A stretch of 52,623 nt of DNA from Comamonadaceae bacterium. Its GTDB lineage: Bacteria > Pseudomonadota > Gammaproteobacteria > Burkholderiales > Burkholderiaceae_C. The stretch spans positions 1-52,623 of the forward strand of contig CANJWZ010000031.1 of NCBI GenBank assembly GCA_947478725.1, given 5' to 3'. The translations under genes were made by a program, and so were the position numbers. Below the pieces are notes generated by a model. That model did not search any database, was not told the DNA's origin, and worked only from the letters and a program-made list of their open reading frames with translations. Within the stretch, counting starts at the first letter, position 1, and every line of letters begins with the position of its first letter. Below, piece after piece: positions 9,230-18,039 of this stretch.

Positions 9230-9940
9230 TCAGACCCCGAGGTACTCTTGCAGCATGCCCATGTTTTGGGTCAGCTCGCCTTTGGCAAACTGTTTGACGA
9301 TGGTGCCGTGTTCCATCACATAAAAGCGGTCGGCCAGCGGCGCCGCAAAGCGAAAGTTTTGCTCGACCAGCACGATGGTGTAGCCCTTGGCTTTGAGGGT
9401 CAGGATCATCTCGGCCAGCTTTTGCACAATCACCGGGGCCAGACCCTCGGAGATTTCGTCGAGCAGCAGCAGCCGCGCGCCGGTGCGCAAAATGCGTGCG
9501 ACCGCCAGCATTTGCTGTTCGCCGCCTGAAAGCCGCGTGCCTGGGCTGCTGGCGCGCTCTTTCAGGTTGGGAAACATGTCGTAAATCTCGTCGATGCGCA
9601 TGCCGCCAGGTGCAATCGTGGGCGGCAGCATCAGGTTTTCTTCGGCGCTCAAAGACGCAAAAATACCGCGTTCTTCAGGGCAGTAGCCCACGCCAACGCC
9701 GAGCCGGGCGATTTTGTGCGGCGCCAGCTTGATGGACTCCTGGCCGCTGATGTTGATGGAGCCTTTGCGCGTGCCGGTCAAACCCATGATGGCTCGCATG
9801 GTGGTGGTGCGGCCTGCGCCATTGCGGCCCAGCAACGTCACGACCTCACCTTCATTGACCGTCAGGTTCACGCCATGCAGGATGTGCGACTCGCCATACC
9901 AGGCATGCAAATTTTCAATTTTGAGGAGTTCCTGTACCAT
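9230..9940 (-). CDS. livF: ABC transporter ATP-binding protein LivF with Arg in Walker A
   Basis: ATPase of the Liv-type importer, 236 aa. The Walker A motif reads GRNGAGRTT: residue 44 is Arg (codon CGC on the coding strand) where nearly all ABC ATPases have Lys. The signature is LSGGEQQ, Walker B is LLLLDEISEGLAP and the H-loop motif follows (VEQN variant). ATG 9940 overlaps the livG stop by one base (TGATG). The rest of the protein is intact, so this looks like a lineage variant rather than decay. Confidence 0.92.
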   Translation of the reverse strand: MVQELLKIENLHAWYGESHILHGVNLTVNEGEVVTLLGRNGAGRTTTMRAIMGLTGTRKGSINISGQESIKLAPHKIARLGVGVGYCPEERGIFASLSAEENLMLPPTIAPGGMRIDEIYDMFPNLKERASSPGTRLSGGEQQMLAVARILRTGARLLLLDEISEGLAPVIVQKLAEMILTLKAKGYTIVLVEQNFRFAAPLADRFYVMEHGTIVKQFAKGELTQNMGMLQEYLGV

Positions 9941-10713
9941 CAATGCGCACCCTGCAACTCGGTGTTTGAAGTGCCCATATAGGCTTCAATCACCAGCGGA
10001 TTTTTAGCGACGTCGCTGTAAGGACCATCCGCAATGATGGCGCCACGCTGCAACACCGTGATGCGGTCAGCAATGGAGGACACCACATTCATGTTGTGCT
10101 CAACCATCAAGATGGTGCGGCCGCTGGAGACTTTTTTGATCAGCTGGGTGACGCGGTCCACATCTTCGTGGCCCATGCCCTGGGTGGGTTCATCCAGTAG
10201 CATCAGCTCCGGCTCCAGCGCCAGTGTGGTGGCCAGCTCGAGTGCCCGCTTGCGGCCATACGGCAGGTTCACCGTCATTTCGTCAGCAAAGCTGCTGAGG
10301 TCTACCTCAGCGAGCAATTCGCGTGCACGCTCGTGCAGATGAAACAGCGAGTCTTCTGATTTCCAGAAGTGAAATGATGTGCCGAGCTTGCGCTGCAAAG
10401 CGGCGCGCACGTTTTCAAGCACCGTCATGTGCGGAAAAACGGCTGAAATCTGAAACGACCGGACAATGCCGCGGCGCGCAGTTTGTGCCGGTTTCTCGTG
10501 GGTAATGTCAATGCCGTTAAAGGTAATGCTGCCCTGCGTGGGCGGCAAGAACTTGGTCAGCAGATTGAAAAATGTGGTTTTGCCAGCGCCGTTGGGGCCG
10601 ATCAGTGCATGGATATGTCCGCGCTGGACCTTCAGATCCACGTTATTGACAGCGACGAAGCCCTTGAACTCCTTGCTCAGGCCGCGGGTTTCCAAAATAA
10701 ACTCGACTGACAA
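9940..10713 (-). CDS. livG: ABC transporter ATP-binding protein LivG
   Basis: First gene of the Liv-type operon, 257 aa. Walker A is GPNGAGKTT, the signature is the divergent LPYGRKRALE (the family usually has LSYGQQR), Walker B is LMLLDEPTQGM and the H-loop is VEHNM. The start is TTG 10713 with GGAGAG just upstream. It pairs with LivF as a heterodimeric motor. Nothing in the 217-bp gap to the divergent DUF6352 gene stands out as an operator. Confidence 0.9.
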   Translation of the reverse strand: MSVEFILETRGLSKEFKGFVAVNNVDLKVQRGHIHALIGPNGAGKTTFFNLLTKFLPPTQGSITFNGIDITHEKPAQTARRGIVRSFQISAVFPHMTVLENVRAALQRKLGTSFHFWKSEDSLFHLHERARELLAEVDLSSFADEMTVNLPYGRKRALELATTLALEPELMLLDEPTQGMGHEDVDRVTQLIKKVSSGRTILMVEHNMNVVSSIADRITVLQRGAIIADGPYSDVAKNPLVIEAYMGTSNTELQGAH

Positions 10714-10930
10714 ATGACTCTCCGGCTTAAAAGTGGGGCGGATGCTGTGATCAACCCTGCGAAATACAGGTATGGATAGTAGCCATCTCCTTCATGCAGC
10801 GCTACCGGGTAATACCATTACTTGGTTTTGCGACAGGGCAAGCCGTGTGGTGATGGGCGGTGCTGCTATTTTGGCATCAGCGGAGCTTCCAAAGACGCCA
10901 TCTTGTCAGCACAATGCGGGGTGTGAGACC

Positions 10931-12019
10931 ATGTCGGCCATGCAACAACTATCGCCCAAGAGCAATCGTTTGATAACTTTGAGCCTACCTGAACGCCCAT
11001 GGCTGGTGCCAGCCGACGATTTTTTGCGGGGCTTCCTGGCCCGGCCCGAACTGGCACCCGTGCCTGAATCTTGCGCTGCGGAACTCGCCCTGCATGCGGC
11101 GCTGTTCGCTGCACCGGCAAGACCCGTTGGGCCCGATGAAATGAGGGTGTTACAGGACGACGATGCACGGGAAAGTTATACCCATTTCCTGCGCTTTCGC
11201 GATGCCTTGCTGGCTGCTGGCACGCTGGAGGCGTATTACCTGCAGCTGTTTCCGCGCGATGGCGGCGGCCAGGTCAACATTCCTCCCTTGTTTGTTGACA
11301 TGTTGGTCGAGGCCATCACCCGCAGCATGCTGAGCGAAGGGACGGACGCCTTCGAGGCCAGAGCGCGCGACATTCTTTTTCGCGCCCAGCGCATCAGCAC
11401 CCAGAATGGTCAGGTGCTGAGCGGCGATCAGCTCACGCTGGATATGCTCAATGAGACTGGCGGTTTGGGTGACATCGGGCGCTTTCTGGCAGAGGCGAAA
11501 GCGCCACTTCGCGAGGTCCAGATGCAGGTGCTGACAGATGACAATGCGGCTGCCTACTTTCAGCAGGCGGCAGGCCGTCATGACTTTCTGCTTGACATGA
11601 CCCACGAGGTGACAAACGACCTGAGCCATGGGCTGACCTTCACCATGACGCGCGCTCGGTCAGGCCTGAACGCGCTGGCCCGTGTGTTGCAAAAGTGGAT
11701 CAAGCATTTTTTGGGCGTGGCCGTCAAGATACGCCCCCTGCAAAAGATAGACGACGAGGCCTGGCGCTGGCATGTTGGGCTGGACACGGCATCGACCGCG
11801 CTGCTCAATGATTTGTATGAAGGCAGGAACGTCGAACCGGCGAGGCTGCAGCGGCTGGTCAGCCTCTTCAGGCTTGACTTTGAAGACGCGCAGGACATGC
11901 GTCCCGATGTAGCGGGCAAGCCGGTGTACCTGGGCCTGATGATGAATGCAGACGGCATTGTCAAGCTCAAACCCCAAAACCTGCTGGTCAATTTGCCGCT
12001 GCGTGCGAGCGTGTCATAA
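10931..12019 (+). CDS. DUF6352 family protein
   Basis: Conserved protein of unknown function, 362 aa from ATG 10931. I recognise the family from the pattern WLVPADDFLRGFLARPELAPVPESC at the N-terminus, the central EVTNDLSHG and the C-terminal DMRPDVAGKPVYL and KPQNLLVNLPLR, which recur in Burkholderiales proteins. It has no signal peptide and no membrane segment. The open frame extends upstream to 10772, but those codons look non-coding. It is transcribed divergently from livG and followed by a small basic protein gene. Confidence 0.78.
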   Translation: MSAMQQLSPKSNRLITLSLPERPWLVPADDFLRGFLARPELAPVPESCAAELALHAALFAAPARPVGPDEMRVLQDDDARESYTHFLRFRDALLAAGTLEAYYLQLFPRDGGGQVNIPPLFVDMLVEAITRSMLSEGTDAFEARARDILFRAQRISTQNGQVLSGDQLTLDMLNETGGLGDIGRFLAEAKAPLREVQMQVLTDDNAAAYFQQAAGRHDFLLDMTHEVTNDLSHGLTFTMTRARSGLNALARVLQKWIKHFLGVAVKIRPLQKIDDEAWRWHVGLDTASTALLNDLYEGRNVEPARLQRLVSLFRLDFEDAQDMRPDVAGKPVYLGLMMNADGIVKLKPQNLLVNLPLRASVS

Positions 12020-12173
12020 CCGTGACTGACAACCGCCACTTTTTTAGCGAATGACTTTACAAGGATCCTCATGACTGTCCCCATACACCCAGGCGGCTTT
12101 ACACCTGAGTAGCCTCTGCCCGTTCCGGTAGCTTAAAATCATGCGTTAACCCTTTTTTCATCTGGAGTCCTTC

Positions 12174-12338
12174 ATGCCCAAAAAAATCAGAGTCGAAGCC
12201 GACATCTGCGCCCCTAAGCCTATTCCTCCCAAGGGTCACAGCACTTCTTCGCCGCACGGCCAAAAGGTCAGCCTCGAGCGCGGCACATCCACCCGCAGCA
12301 AAAAGAACCCTGGCAAGCGTCCTAAAAAGGGCGGTTAA
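12174..12338 (+). CDS. Small basic protein of unknown function (54 aa)
   Basis: A short gene with a TGGAGT ribosome-binding site 6-7 nt before ATG 12174. The product is rich in Lys, Arg, Pro and Ser (start MPKKIRVEADICAPKPIPPK, end NPGKRPKKGG) and is likely unstructured, possibly nucleic-acid binding. I recognise no domain. A strong intrinsic terminator begins 26 bp after the stop, which supports this being a real, separately ended transcript. Confidence 0.7.
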   Translation: MPKKIRVEADICAPKPIPPKGHSTSSPHGQKVSLERGTSTRSKKNPGKRPKKGG

Positions 12339-12363
12339 TGCTTGCCAGCGCAAGCTGAGACAT

Positions 12364-12391
12364 AAAAAAGCGGCTCTTTAGCCGCTTTTTT
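12364..12391 (+). terminator. Intrinsic terminator after the small basic protein gene
   Basis: Perfect 7-bp stem AGCGGCT/AGCCGCT with loop CTTT, preceded by A6 and followed by T6. Confidence 0.88.
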
Positions 12392-12442
12392 GGTTTTGTC
12401 ACTGAAAAAATCCATCAAACAGCCTGCTAGTCGCCTTTTACG

Positions 12443-12490
12443 CCTGCAGGCCAATGGCTATATGTGCAAGCAGCTATTGAATAAATAGCA
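12443..12490 (+). repeat. Best-preserved copy of the AT-rich intergenic repeat
   Basis: Reads CTGCAGGCCAAT, then GTGCAAGCAGCTATTGAATA and AATAGC. This is the fullest copy in the window and the reference for the others at 5291, 34361 and 44678. It lies between the small basic gene and the end of icmF. Confidence 0.75.
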
Positions 12491-12508
12491 TTCGCCGACC
12501 GGGGTGTC

Positions 12509-15500
12509 TCACATATTGCGCCGGTACTGCCCACCGACTTCAAACAGCGCATTGGTGATCTGACCGAGCGAGCAAACCCGCACCGCGTCCATCAGCACTT
12601 CAAACACGTTGGCGTTGTCGATCACCGCTTTTTGCAGGCGTTTCAGCATCGCGGGTGATTCGCTGGCGTGCTTGGCGTGAAATTCATCCAGCCTTTTGAG
12701 CTGGCTCTGTTTTTCTGCCTCGGTTGAGCGCGCCAGCTCCAGCTTGTCGGCTACCTGCTCGCCATGCGGGTTGCGAAAGGTATTGACACCAATGATGGGC
12801 AACTCGCCGGTGTGTTTGAGCATTTCGTAATGCATCGACTCGTCCTGGATGCGGCCGCGTTGGTAGCCGGTTTCCATCGCACCGAGCACGCCGCCGCGTT
12901 CGGCGATGCGTTCAAATTCTTGCAGCACCGCTTCTTCCAGCAATTCTGTTAATTCTTCAATGATGAATGCACCCTGGGTCGGGTTTTCGTTTTTGGCCAG
13001 ACCCCATTCGCGGTTGATGATGAGCTGGATCGCCATCGCACGACGCACGGATTCTTCCGTCGGCGTGGTGATGGCTTCGTCAAACGCGTTGGTGTGCAGG
13101 CTGTTGCAGTTGTCGTAAATCGCAATCAGCGCCTGAAGGGTGGTGCGAATGTCGTTGAACTGGATCTCTTGTGCATGCAGGCTGCGGCCGCTGGTCTGGA
13201 TGTGGTACTTCAGCTTTTGGCTGCGCTCGTTGGCGCCGTATTTTTCTTTCATCGCAACGGCCCAGATGCGGCGTGCCACGCGGCCCATCACGGTGTATTC
13301 CGGGTCCATGCCGTTGGAGAAGAAGAAGCTTAAGTTCGGCGCAAAGTCGTCGATGTGCATGCCGCGCGCCAGGTAGGCTTCAACAAAGGTAAAGCCGTTG
13401 GACAGTGTGAAAGCCAGCTGGCTGATCGGGTTGGCGCCGGCTTCGGCAATGTGATAACCGCTGATCGACACGCTGTAAAAATTGCGCACCCGGTTGTGCA
13501 CAAAGTACTGGGCAATGTCGCCCATGACTTTCAGGCTGAACTCGGTTGAAAAGATGCAGGTGTTCTGGCCCTGGTCTTCTTTCAGGATGTCGGCCTGTAC
13601 CGTGCCGCGCACGTTTTCTTGCACCCATTCACGGATTTTTTCTGTCTCGGTGGCGTTGGGGTCGCGTCCGTTGTCGAGTTTGAACTTGTCCATGTTCTGG
13701 TCAATGGCGGTGTTCATGAACATCGCCAGAATGCTCGGTGCCGGGCCGTTGATGGTCATGGACACGGAGGTGGTGGGGCTGCACAGGTCAAAGCCGCCGT
13801 ACAACACTTTCATGTCGTCCAGCGTGGCAATGCTGACGCCGCTGTTACCCACCTTGCCGTAGATGTCTGGGCGCAAACCGGGGTCATTGCCGTACAGGGT
13901 GACCGAGTCAAACGCGGTCGACAGCCGCTTGGCAGCCATGCCTTCGCTGAGCAGCTTAAAGCGTGTGTTGGTGCGAAACGGGTCGCCCTCACCGGCAAAC
14001 ATGCGGGTCGGGTCTTCACCTTCGCGCTTGAAGGCAAAGGTGCCTGCTGTGTAGGGATAGCTGCCGGGCACGTTGTCCAGCATCAGCCACTGCAGCACCT
14101 CACCCTCGTCGTGATATTTGGGCAGGCTGACTTTACGAATCGGTGTGCCTGACAAGGACTGGGTGACCAGCGCGGTGCGGATTTCCTTGTCACGGATTTT
14201 GACCACGTATTCGTCGCCGGCGTATGCCGCTTGCATGTCCGGCCACTGAGCCAGCAGGGCGCGTGCGTCGGCGTCCATGCGTGCCTTGCGGTGGCCTGCC
14301 AGGTCAAGCGCTGCTTCAGCAGCGGGGGCTCGGCCTGGCTTGTCGATTTTCAGCATGGCAGCAGCGGCCTTGAGTTGCTGCACTTCACGCGCAAGCTGGC
14401 CTTGCGCGGCGGCCCGTTTTTTGTAGCCGCGAACCGTGTCAGCAATTTCAGCCAGGTAGCGGCTGCGTGCGGCGGGCACCACAGGCGTCTGGTTGGTGCT
14501 GTTGCGTACCCCTGCAATCGGCAGCGTGCCGGCCGTCAGTGCCAAGCCAAGCTCGGCCAAGCGCGGCTTCATGGCTTGGTAGAGCGCGGTCACGCCATCG
14601 TCATTGAAGCGCGCAGCCATGGTGCCAAACACGGGCATCTGGTCGGCCGGCGTGCCCCAGGCTTCCTTGTTGCGCTGCACCTGTTTGGCCACGTCGCGCA
14701 GCGCATCAAGCGAGCCTTTGCGGTCAAACTTGTTGATGGCGACAAACTCGGCAAAGTCCAGCATGTCGATTTTTTCCAGCTGGCTGGCCGCGCCAAATTC
14801 GGGCGTCATCACGTACATGGGCACATCGACATGCGGTACGATGGCGGCGTCGCCCTGGCCAATGCCGGACGTCTCCACCACGATCAGGTCAAAACCTGCG
14901 CATTTGCAGGCAGCAATCACGTCGGGCAGGGCCTTGCTGATCTCGCTGCCGAATTCGCGCGTGGCCAATGACCGCATAAAGACACGAGAGCCCGAATCGA
15001 CGCCGGGCCGCCCCAAGTCGATGACGGCCCCCTCGGGGGGCAGCGCAGTACGCGAAGCGACAAGCGTGGGGGTCTGTGTCTTCCAGGGGTTGATCGCATT
15101 CATGCGAATGCGGTCGCCCAACAAGGCACCACCGCTTTTGCGGCGTGATGGGTCTATGCTGATCACCGCTATCCGCAGCGCATCGTTTTGGTCCAGCCGC
15201 AAGCGGCGAATCAGCTCGTCGGTCAATGACGATTTGCCTGCACCGCCGGTACCGGTGATACCCAGAACCGGTATCTTTTTAGTAGCAGCTTGTGCACGTA
15301 TTTGTTGGGCTACAGGCTCTTTTACCTTGTCATTTTCCAGCGCCGTGATGAGTTGTGCCAGCGCCCGCCAGGCCGCTTCAGTGTGGCCCGCAACGGCATC
15401 CATGCTGCTGGGCGCAAAGCCGGTCAGGTCTTTGTCGCAGCGCATCACCATCTCGCCAATCATGCCGGCCAAGCCCATTTTTTGGCCGTCTTCAGGGCTG

Positions 15501-15886
15501 TAAATGCGGGTCACCCCGTAGGCATGCAGTTCCCTGATTTCAGGGGGAACAATCACGCCGCCACCGCCGCCAAACACCTGAATGTGTTCTCCGCCCCGGC
15601 TCTTGAGCAAGTCGACCATGTACTTGAAGTACTCCACATGTCCGCCCTGGTAAGAGCTGATGGCGATGCCTTGGGCGTCTTCTTGCAGCGCAGCGGTGAC
15701 GACTTCGTCAACGCTGCGGTTGTGGCCGAGGTGAATGACTTCTGCGCCCATGCTTTGCAAAATCCGCCGCATGATGTTGATGGCTGCATCGTGCCCGTCA
15801 AACAGGCTGGCCGCCGTCACAAAACGAACTTTATGGCTTGGTCGGTAGGAGGCCAGGGCTTTGTATTCTGCGGAGAGGTCGGTCAT
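12509..15886 (-). CDS. icmF: Fused isobutyryl-CoA mutase IcmF (B12- and GTPase-containing)
   Basis: Adenosylcobalamin-dependent acyl-CoA mutase with its own G-protein chaperone, 1125 aa, interconverting isobutyryl- and butyryl-CoA. Domains in order: B12-binding (1-150, DGHDAAIN with H32 as the likely cobalt ligand, and [13 protein letters not shown]), MeaI-type P-loop GTPase ([12 protein letters not shown] near 210-221, [12 protein letters not shown]), and the mutase barrel (about 560-1125, including [20 protein letters not shown] and [11 protein letters not shown]). The FAFKREGED loop fits IcmF rather than methylmalonyl-CoA mutase. Residues about 272-296 come from a 72-bp dispersed repeat inserted in the GTPase domain, and 189-203 match the AT-rich repeat in the linker. 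A 22-bp palindrome upstream may be its operator. Confidence 0.92.
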   Translation of the reverse strand: MTDLSAEYKALASYRPSHKVRFVTAASLFDGHDAAINIMRRILQSMGAEVIHLGHNRSVDEVVTAALQEDAQGIAISSYQGGHVEYFKYMVDLLKSRGGEHIQVFGGGGGVIVPPEIRELHAYGVTRIYSPEDGQKMGLAGMIGEMVMRCDKDLTGFAPSSMDAVAGHTEAAWRALAQLITALENDKVKEPVAQQIRAQAATKKIPVLGITGTGGAGKSSLTDELIRRLRLDQNDALRIAVISIDPSRRKSGGALLGDRIRMNAINPWKTQTPTLVASRTALPPEGAVIDLGRPGVDSGSRVFMRSLATREFGSEISKALPDVIAACKCAGFDLIVVETSGIGQGDAAIVPHVDVPMYVMTPEFGAASQLEKIDMLDFAEFVAINKFDRKGSLDALRDVAKQVQRNKEAWGTPADQMPVFGTMAARFNDDGVTALYQAMKPRLAELGLALTAGTLPIAGVRNSTNQTPVVPAARSRYLAEIADTVRGYKKRAAAQGQLAREVQQLKAAAAMLKIDKPGRAPAAEAALDLAGHRKARMDADARALLAQWPDMQAAYAGDEYVVKIRDKEIRTALVTQSLSGTPIRKVSLPKYHDEGEVLQWLMLDNVPGSYPYTAGTFAFKREGEDPTRMFAGEGDPFRTNTRFKLLSEGMAAKRLSTAFDSVTLYGNDPGLRPDIYGKVGNSGVSIATLDDMKVLYGGFDLCSPTTSVSMTINGPAPSILAMFMNTAIDQNMDKFKLDNGRDPNATETEKIREWVQENVRGTVQADILKEDQGQNTCIFSTEFSLKVMGDIAQYFVHNRVRNFYSVSISGYHIAEAGANPISQLAFTLSNGFTFVEAYLARGMHIDDFAPNLSFFFSNGMDPEYTVMGRVARRIWAVAMKEKYGANERSQKLKYHIQTSGRSLHAQEIQFNDIRTTLQALIAIYDNCNSLHTNAFDEAITTPTEESVRRAMAIQLIINREWGLAKNENPTQGAFIIEELTELLEEAVLQEFERIAERGGVLGAMETGYQRGRIQDESMHYEMLKHTGELPIIGVNTFRNPHGEQVADKLELARSTEAEKQSQLKRLDEFHAKHASESPAMLKRLQKAVIDNANVFEVLMDAVRVCSLGQITNALFEVGGQYRRNM
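15001..15072 (-). repeat. 72-bp GC-rich dispersed element inside icmF
   Basis: Second copy of the element at 700-771, in gene-sense orientation, 24 codons, frame kept. It encodes a segment ending AVIDLGRPG between [10 protein letters not shown] and [10 protein letters not shown]. Remembered IcmF sequences join these two blocks with only a few residues. Confidence 0.85.
15278..15320 (-). repeat. AT-rich repeat translated within icmF
   Basis: The complement contains GTGCACAAGCTGCTACTAAA, close to the repeat core GTGCAAGCAGCTATTGAATA. It encodes [14 protein letters not shown] in the linker between the B12 and GTPase domains. Confidence 0.5.
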
Positions 15887-15917
15887 GGTGGTATCTCTGG
15901 GATGCAGTTGTTATGAG

Positions 15918-15939
15918 TTGACGTTTACGTAAACGTCAA
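15918..15939. promoter_or_regulatory. 22-bp perfect palindrome upstream of icmF (operator candidate)
   Basis: Half-site TTGACGTTTAC followed by its exact complement. It starts 31 bp upstream of the icmF start codon. It resembles the ACGTnnACGT-rich sites recognised by MerR-type LiuR regulators of branched-chain amino acid breakdown. The match is from memory; the palindrome itself is plain in the sequence. Confidence 0.7.
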
Positions 15940-15963
15940 TCTTACTCTTTTCACAAAATTCAG

Positions 15964-15993
15964 GCAAAAAAAGAGGTGCCACGCACCTCTTTT
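15964..15993 (-). terminator. Intrinsic terminator of the TRAP operon
   Basis: Stem GAGGTGC/GCACCTC with a 3-nt loop; read on the minus strand it ends in a run of T residues. It follows the dctM stop by about 20 bp. A shorter T run on the plus side could make it bidirectional. Confidence 0.82.
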
Positions 15994-16012
15994 GGTTTTC
16001 TAACGATACGGC

Positions 16013-18037
16013 CTAAGCGCCACCGTACAGGTAGTTGGGCAACCACAGCGTCAAGCCTGGCCAGATGTACATGAGGACCATGCACAGGATCACGATCAGC
16101 ATGTACGGCATCATGCCGGCAAAGATCTGGTTGATCGTCACATGCGCTGGCGACACCCCTTTGAGGTAAAAAGCAGACATGGCCACGGGTGGCGACAGGA
16201 ATGCTGCCTGCAGATTGACGAACACCAGCACGCCCCACAGCAGTGGGTCAATCTGGAAGTGTGTCAGCAGTGGCAAAAAGATGGGCACAAAAATCACGAT
16301 GATTTCCGTCCATTCCAGCGGCCAGCCAAGAACGAAAATGATGGCTTGCGACACCAGCAAAAACTGGATCGGCGTCAGGTTCATGCCCAGGACCCAGCTC
16401 TCGACCAGATTTTGCCCGCCCAAAATGGCGAACACCGCTGAAAACAGCGCCGAACCCACAAACAGCCAACACACCATGGACGTTGTTTTGGCCGTCAAAA
16501 ACACCGCTTCCTTGATTTTTTGGAAATTCAGCGTGCCAGCCTGCCAGGCCATTAAAAACGCACCCGCTGCGCCCACCGCCGCTGACTCGGTGGCCGTGGT
16601 GATGCCGAACAGGATGACGCCCAGCACCACAAAGGTCAGGATTCCCAGCGGCGCCACCGAGTGGATCAGCATGGACATGATCTCGTACTGCTCGGCATCA
16701 AACTTGACGTAGTAGTAGGCCAACAGCGCCAGCGTGACGAGGCAGACCACCATAAACCAAGTGTAGAAACTTGCAGGGACAGGCTCAGTCTTGGCCACGT
16801 TGGTCGCTTCACCTTCACCCATTTGTGTCAGGGGCTCGTCCTTGCCGGTCGCCGTGCTGCTGGTCTCGGCGGCAGGTTCCTTCACATCGCCTGAACCGGG
16901 TGGTGCCTGCAAGCCGCCTTCGGCGGGAGGCTCCTGCACGCCGCTCGTGGTGCCTGGAGGTTCTTGCACGCCGCCAGTGGTGCCTGGCGGTTCTTGCACA
17001 CCACCGGAAGAGCCCGGTGGTTCCTGCACGCCGCCACTGGCCCCCGGGGGCTCTTGAACGCCGCCAGAAACCGAGGGTGCAGACACGCCGGATTTTTGAG
17101 CCACCTGGGAGACGGCGACCGGTGCTGCTTCGTTGTCTTTTTGGGAATAGATGGTCACGTACCACCACACCGCACCCAGCGTGGCAACCGCCATAATCAC
17201 AGGGGCCAACGCGCGCGTAAGACCTGCAAGAATCTGCCACCACTTCAGGTTGACGCCTTGCACGCCGGCGCGAAGGGCTTTGCCGGGGGCTACCACTGCC
17301 ATCAGCAAGGCCGGCAGCATAAAGCGCGAATAGCTGGAAGAGATATGGGCAACCCAGGGAGAAATCGGCGCCTTCATTTGCTCAGGCGGCAGGCGCGGGG
17401 CAATTTTCGGATTGATCAGGCACCAGCCGATCACATAGATCAGGTACAAAAAGGCCAGAAAGAAGCCTGGAAACATGGCCGCTGCATACAGCTTGACCAC
17501 CGACTGGCCTGCCACTGCGGCATAGACAATGATCATGACCGACGGCGGAATCAAGATTCCCAGCGTGCCGCCAGCCGTGATCACGCCAGCAGCCAGCCGG
17601 GTGTCATAGCCGGCGTTCAGCATAGGCCGCATCGCAATCACGCCCATCAGCACCACGACCGCGCCCACCAGTCCGCTGGCAATGCCCCAGAAGGTGCAGA
17701 TGACCAGCGTGGTCACGGCCAAAGAGCCCGGCAATTTGCGAAAGGCCAGTTGAACGCTCTGGAACATTTTGTCCACCAGAGCGCCGCGTTCCATGATGTA
17801 GCCCATCAGCACAAACAGCGGAATGGACAGCAACACGTCGTTGTTCATGGCACCAAAGGCGCGTTGCACCATCAGGGCAAAAATCTTGTTGTCCAGCCAA
17901 GGCATGGCCGGATCGTAAAAGGCCACAAACCCGAACATCATGCCCAAACCCATGAGCGTGAAGGCTGTGGGGAAACCCATCATGATCACCACCACGATGA
18001 GGCAAAGCATGGTCAAACCAAGCGCAGCATTTGACAT
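16013..18037 (-). CDS. dctM: TRAP transporter large permease (DctM) with a Pro-rich tandem-repeat insert
   Basis: Large membrane subunit of a tripartite ATP-independent periplasmic transporter, 674 aa against about 430 for a standard DctM. The N-terminal half has the usual GMMFGFVAF, IPLFVLMGYIMERG and GTLGILIPPSVMIIVYA; the C-terminal half has GITTATESAAVGAAGA. The extra length is a middle section with one or two more hydrophobic segments (near 250-300) and a polar region, residues about 305-425, holding at least five copies of a 10-residue unit GGVQEPPG(A/S/T)(S/T). It overlaps no neighbour but starts 2 bp after dctQ. Confidence 0.9.
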   Translation of the reverse strand: MSNAALGLTMLCLIVVVIMMGFPTAFTLMGLGMMFGFVAFYDPAMPWLDNKIFALMVQRAFGAMNNDVLLSIPLFVLMGYIMERGALVDKMFQSVQLAFRKLPGSLAVTTLVICTFWGIASGLVGAVVVLMGVIAMRPMLNAGYDTRLAAGVITAGGTLGILIPPSVMIIVYAAVAGQSVVKLYAAAMFPGFFLAFLYLIYVIGWCLINPKIAPRLPPEQMKAPISPWVAHISSSYSRFMLPALLMAVVAPGKALRAGVQGVNLKWWQILAGLTRALAPVIMAVATLGAVWWYVTIYSQKDNEAAPVAVSQVAQKSGVSAPSVSGGVQEPPGASGGVQEPPGSSGGVQEPPGTTGGVQEPPGTTSGVQEPPAEGGLQAPPGSGDVKEPAAETSSTATGKDEPLTQMGEGEATNVAKTEPVPASFYTWFMVVCLVTLALLAYYYVKFDAEQYEIMSMLIHSVAPLGILTFVVLGVILFGITTATESAAVGAAGAFLMAWQAGTLNFQKIKEAVFLTAKTTSMVCWLFVGSALFSAVFAILGGQNLVESWVLGMNLTPIQFLLVSQAIIFVLGWPLEWTEIIVIFVPIFLPLLTHFQIDPLLWGVLVFVNLQAAFLSPPVAMSAFYLKGVSPAHVTINQIFAGMMPYMLIVILCMVLMYIWPGLTLWLPNYLYGGA
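16870..17068 (-). repeat. 30-bp tandem repeats within dctM
   Basis: Five near-identical 30-bp units encode GGVQEPPGxx, followed by two decayed units (GGLQAPPGSG, DVKEPAAETS). Unit number probably varies between strains by slippage. Confidence 0.85.
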
Positions 18038-18039
18038 GA

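Noticed and set aside
14604..15503. 299-aa plus-strand open frame opposite icmF
   Set aside because: The opposite frame is a clear IcmF with catalytic motifs; the antisense product has no recognisable features.
16964..18034. 356-aa plus-strand open frame opposite dctM
   Set aside because: It is the complement of a confidently assigned TRAP permease, rich in His, Gln and Arg without domain pattern. Open antisense frames are expected in GC-rich genes.
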